This document shows, one piece after another, positions 5,183 to 5,609 of a DNA stretch of 5,609 bases. The notes below the pieces were generated by a model. The model did not search any database, was not told where the DNA came from, and saw nothing but the letters and a program-made list of their open reading frames with translations. The stretch is from assembly GCA_934338765.1 (NCBI GenBank), contig CAKRHL010000154.1, positions 1 through 5,609 of the forward strand. Direction: 5' to 3'. The position numbers were made by a program, and so were the translations under genes. Source of the stretch: an uncultured Lachnospiraceae bacterium. GTDB taxonomy: Bacteria; Bacillota; Clostridia; Lachnospirales; Lachnospiraceae. The first letter of the stretch is position 1. Each line of letters starts with the position of its first letter.

Positions 5183-5609
5183 TTATTGCTCTTCATCATT
5201 TCCCGTATCGTTTGTGAAGGAGCGGAGCTGTTCAAAAAGCTGCTGCTGTTCCGGGGAAAGCTGTGTGATCAGAAATTCCATAAGCTGATTGCTTCCGCCC
5301 TGACCACTCATGCCGCTAAATCCGCCCAGAAGCTGCAGCAGCATTTGCAGTGGATTGGCAGATGGCATGCCAAGGCCGGCTGCCTGAAGATCACCGGAAC
5401 CGTCGGGAGGGTTCCGGGCAGCCATAAATTCCCGGTAATTTTGAAAAAGATGACTGGCTTTTATAAAATTAAGGATCATTTGAACCAGATCGGATTCTCT
5501 GGGAGTGCAGTATTCCTGCATATGCAAAAGCATCTCCTCCGGCCGGGCCGATGCTTCACAGGCTTCCAGGTCTCCGGACATGCCGCCTCTGGCGGTGTTG
5601 ATCAGGGTG
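5183..5609 (-). CDS. Hypothetical protein, Gln/Met/Gly-rich, cut at its N-terminal end by the window edge
   Basis: I do not recognise this protein. The frame is open to the right edge of the window. The first in-frame ATG (5581) has only GAGG four bases before it, and the codons upstream read TLINTARGG without a stop, so the true start probably lies outside the window. From that Met, residues 13-53 look helical (PEEMLLHMQEYC, then RESDLVQMILNFIKASHLF and YREFMAA). Residues 57-98 are a Gly/Pro/Met-rich linker around the hydrophobic PLQMLLQLLGGFSGM. The C-terminus has QLMEFLITQLSPEQQQLFEQL (99-119) and an acidic tail ending in NDEEQ. No signal peptide or enzyme motif is visible. It precedes the 89-residue gene in the same orientation and shares its Q-L-(S/T)-P-x-Q-x(3)-F-E motif. 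Such small proteins occur in clostridia, but no function can be assigned. Confidence 0.72.
   Translation of the reverse strand, partial: TLINTARGGMSGDLEACEASARPEEMLLHMQEYCTPRESDLVQMILNFIKASHLFQNYREFMAARNPPDGSGDLQAAGLGMPSANPLQMLLQLLGGFSGMSGQGGSNQLMEFLITQLSPEQQQLFEQLRSFTNDTGNDEEQ

Overview
The window looks like ordinary chromosome from a Gram-positive Firmicute, most likely a gut-type clostridium of the Lachnospiraceae. This rests on strong purine-rich Shine-Dalgarno sites, consensus sigma-A-like promoters with 17-base spacers, moderate GC, and the style of the proteins: a short ProB without a PUA domain, a CobD/HisC-like aminotransferase, a cupin-type AraC regulator and small Gln/Met-rich hypothetical proteins. 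The taxonomic placement is inference. No mobile element, CRISPR array, tRNA or rRNA is visible.

Layout, left to right. (1) Positions 21-896 (+): an ABC-2 type membrane permease, probably the last gene of an ABC exporter operon whose ATPase lies upstream of the window. (2) Positions 1026-1820 (+): proB, glutamate 5-kinase (first step of proline synthesis), with its own promoter (925-953) and a short leader containing overlapping inverted repeats. proA does not follow. (3) Positions 1831-1862: a strong hairpin that appears to end both proB and the convergent gene after it. (4) Positions 1866-2966 (-): a fold-type I PLP enzyme resembling CobD threonine-phosphate decarboxylase and HisC. (5) Positions 2967-3146: a 180-base divergent control region with two near-consensus promoters back to back, their -35 boxes 7 bases apart, plus small inverted repeats. 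(6) Positions 3147-4115 (+) and 4131-4811 (+): an AraC-family regulator and a HAD phosphatase, 15 bases apart and probably one operon. (7) Positions 4874-5143 (-) and 5183-5609 (-, running off the window edge): two small hypothetical proteins in tandem, converging on the HAD gene. They share a short C-terminal motif, (L/I)-(T/S)-P-x-Q-x-x-x-F-E-like.

How the genes may work together: the clearest regulatory unit is the AraC regulator with the HAD phosphatase on one side and the CobD/HisC-like enzyme on the other. The shared promoter region makes control of both arms by the AraC protein plausible, but its ligand and substrates cannot be read from the sequence. proB and the ABC permease look like independent neighbours. 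I see no compelling evidence for a wholly new system. The items most worth a second look are the compact divergent promoter with its inverted repeats, the orphan CobD-like enzyme, and the unrecognised pair of small proteins at the right edge.
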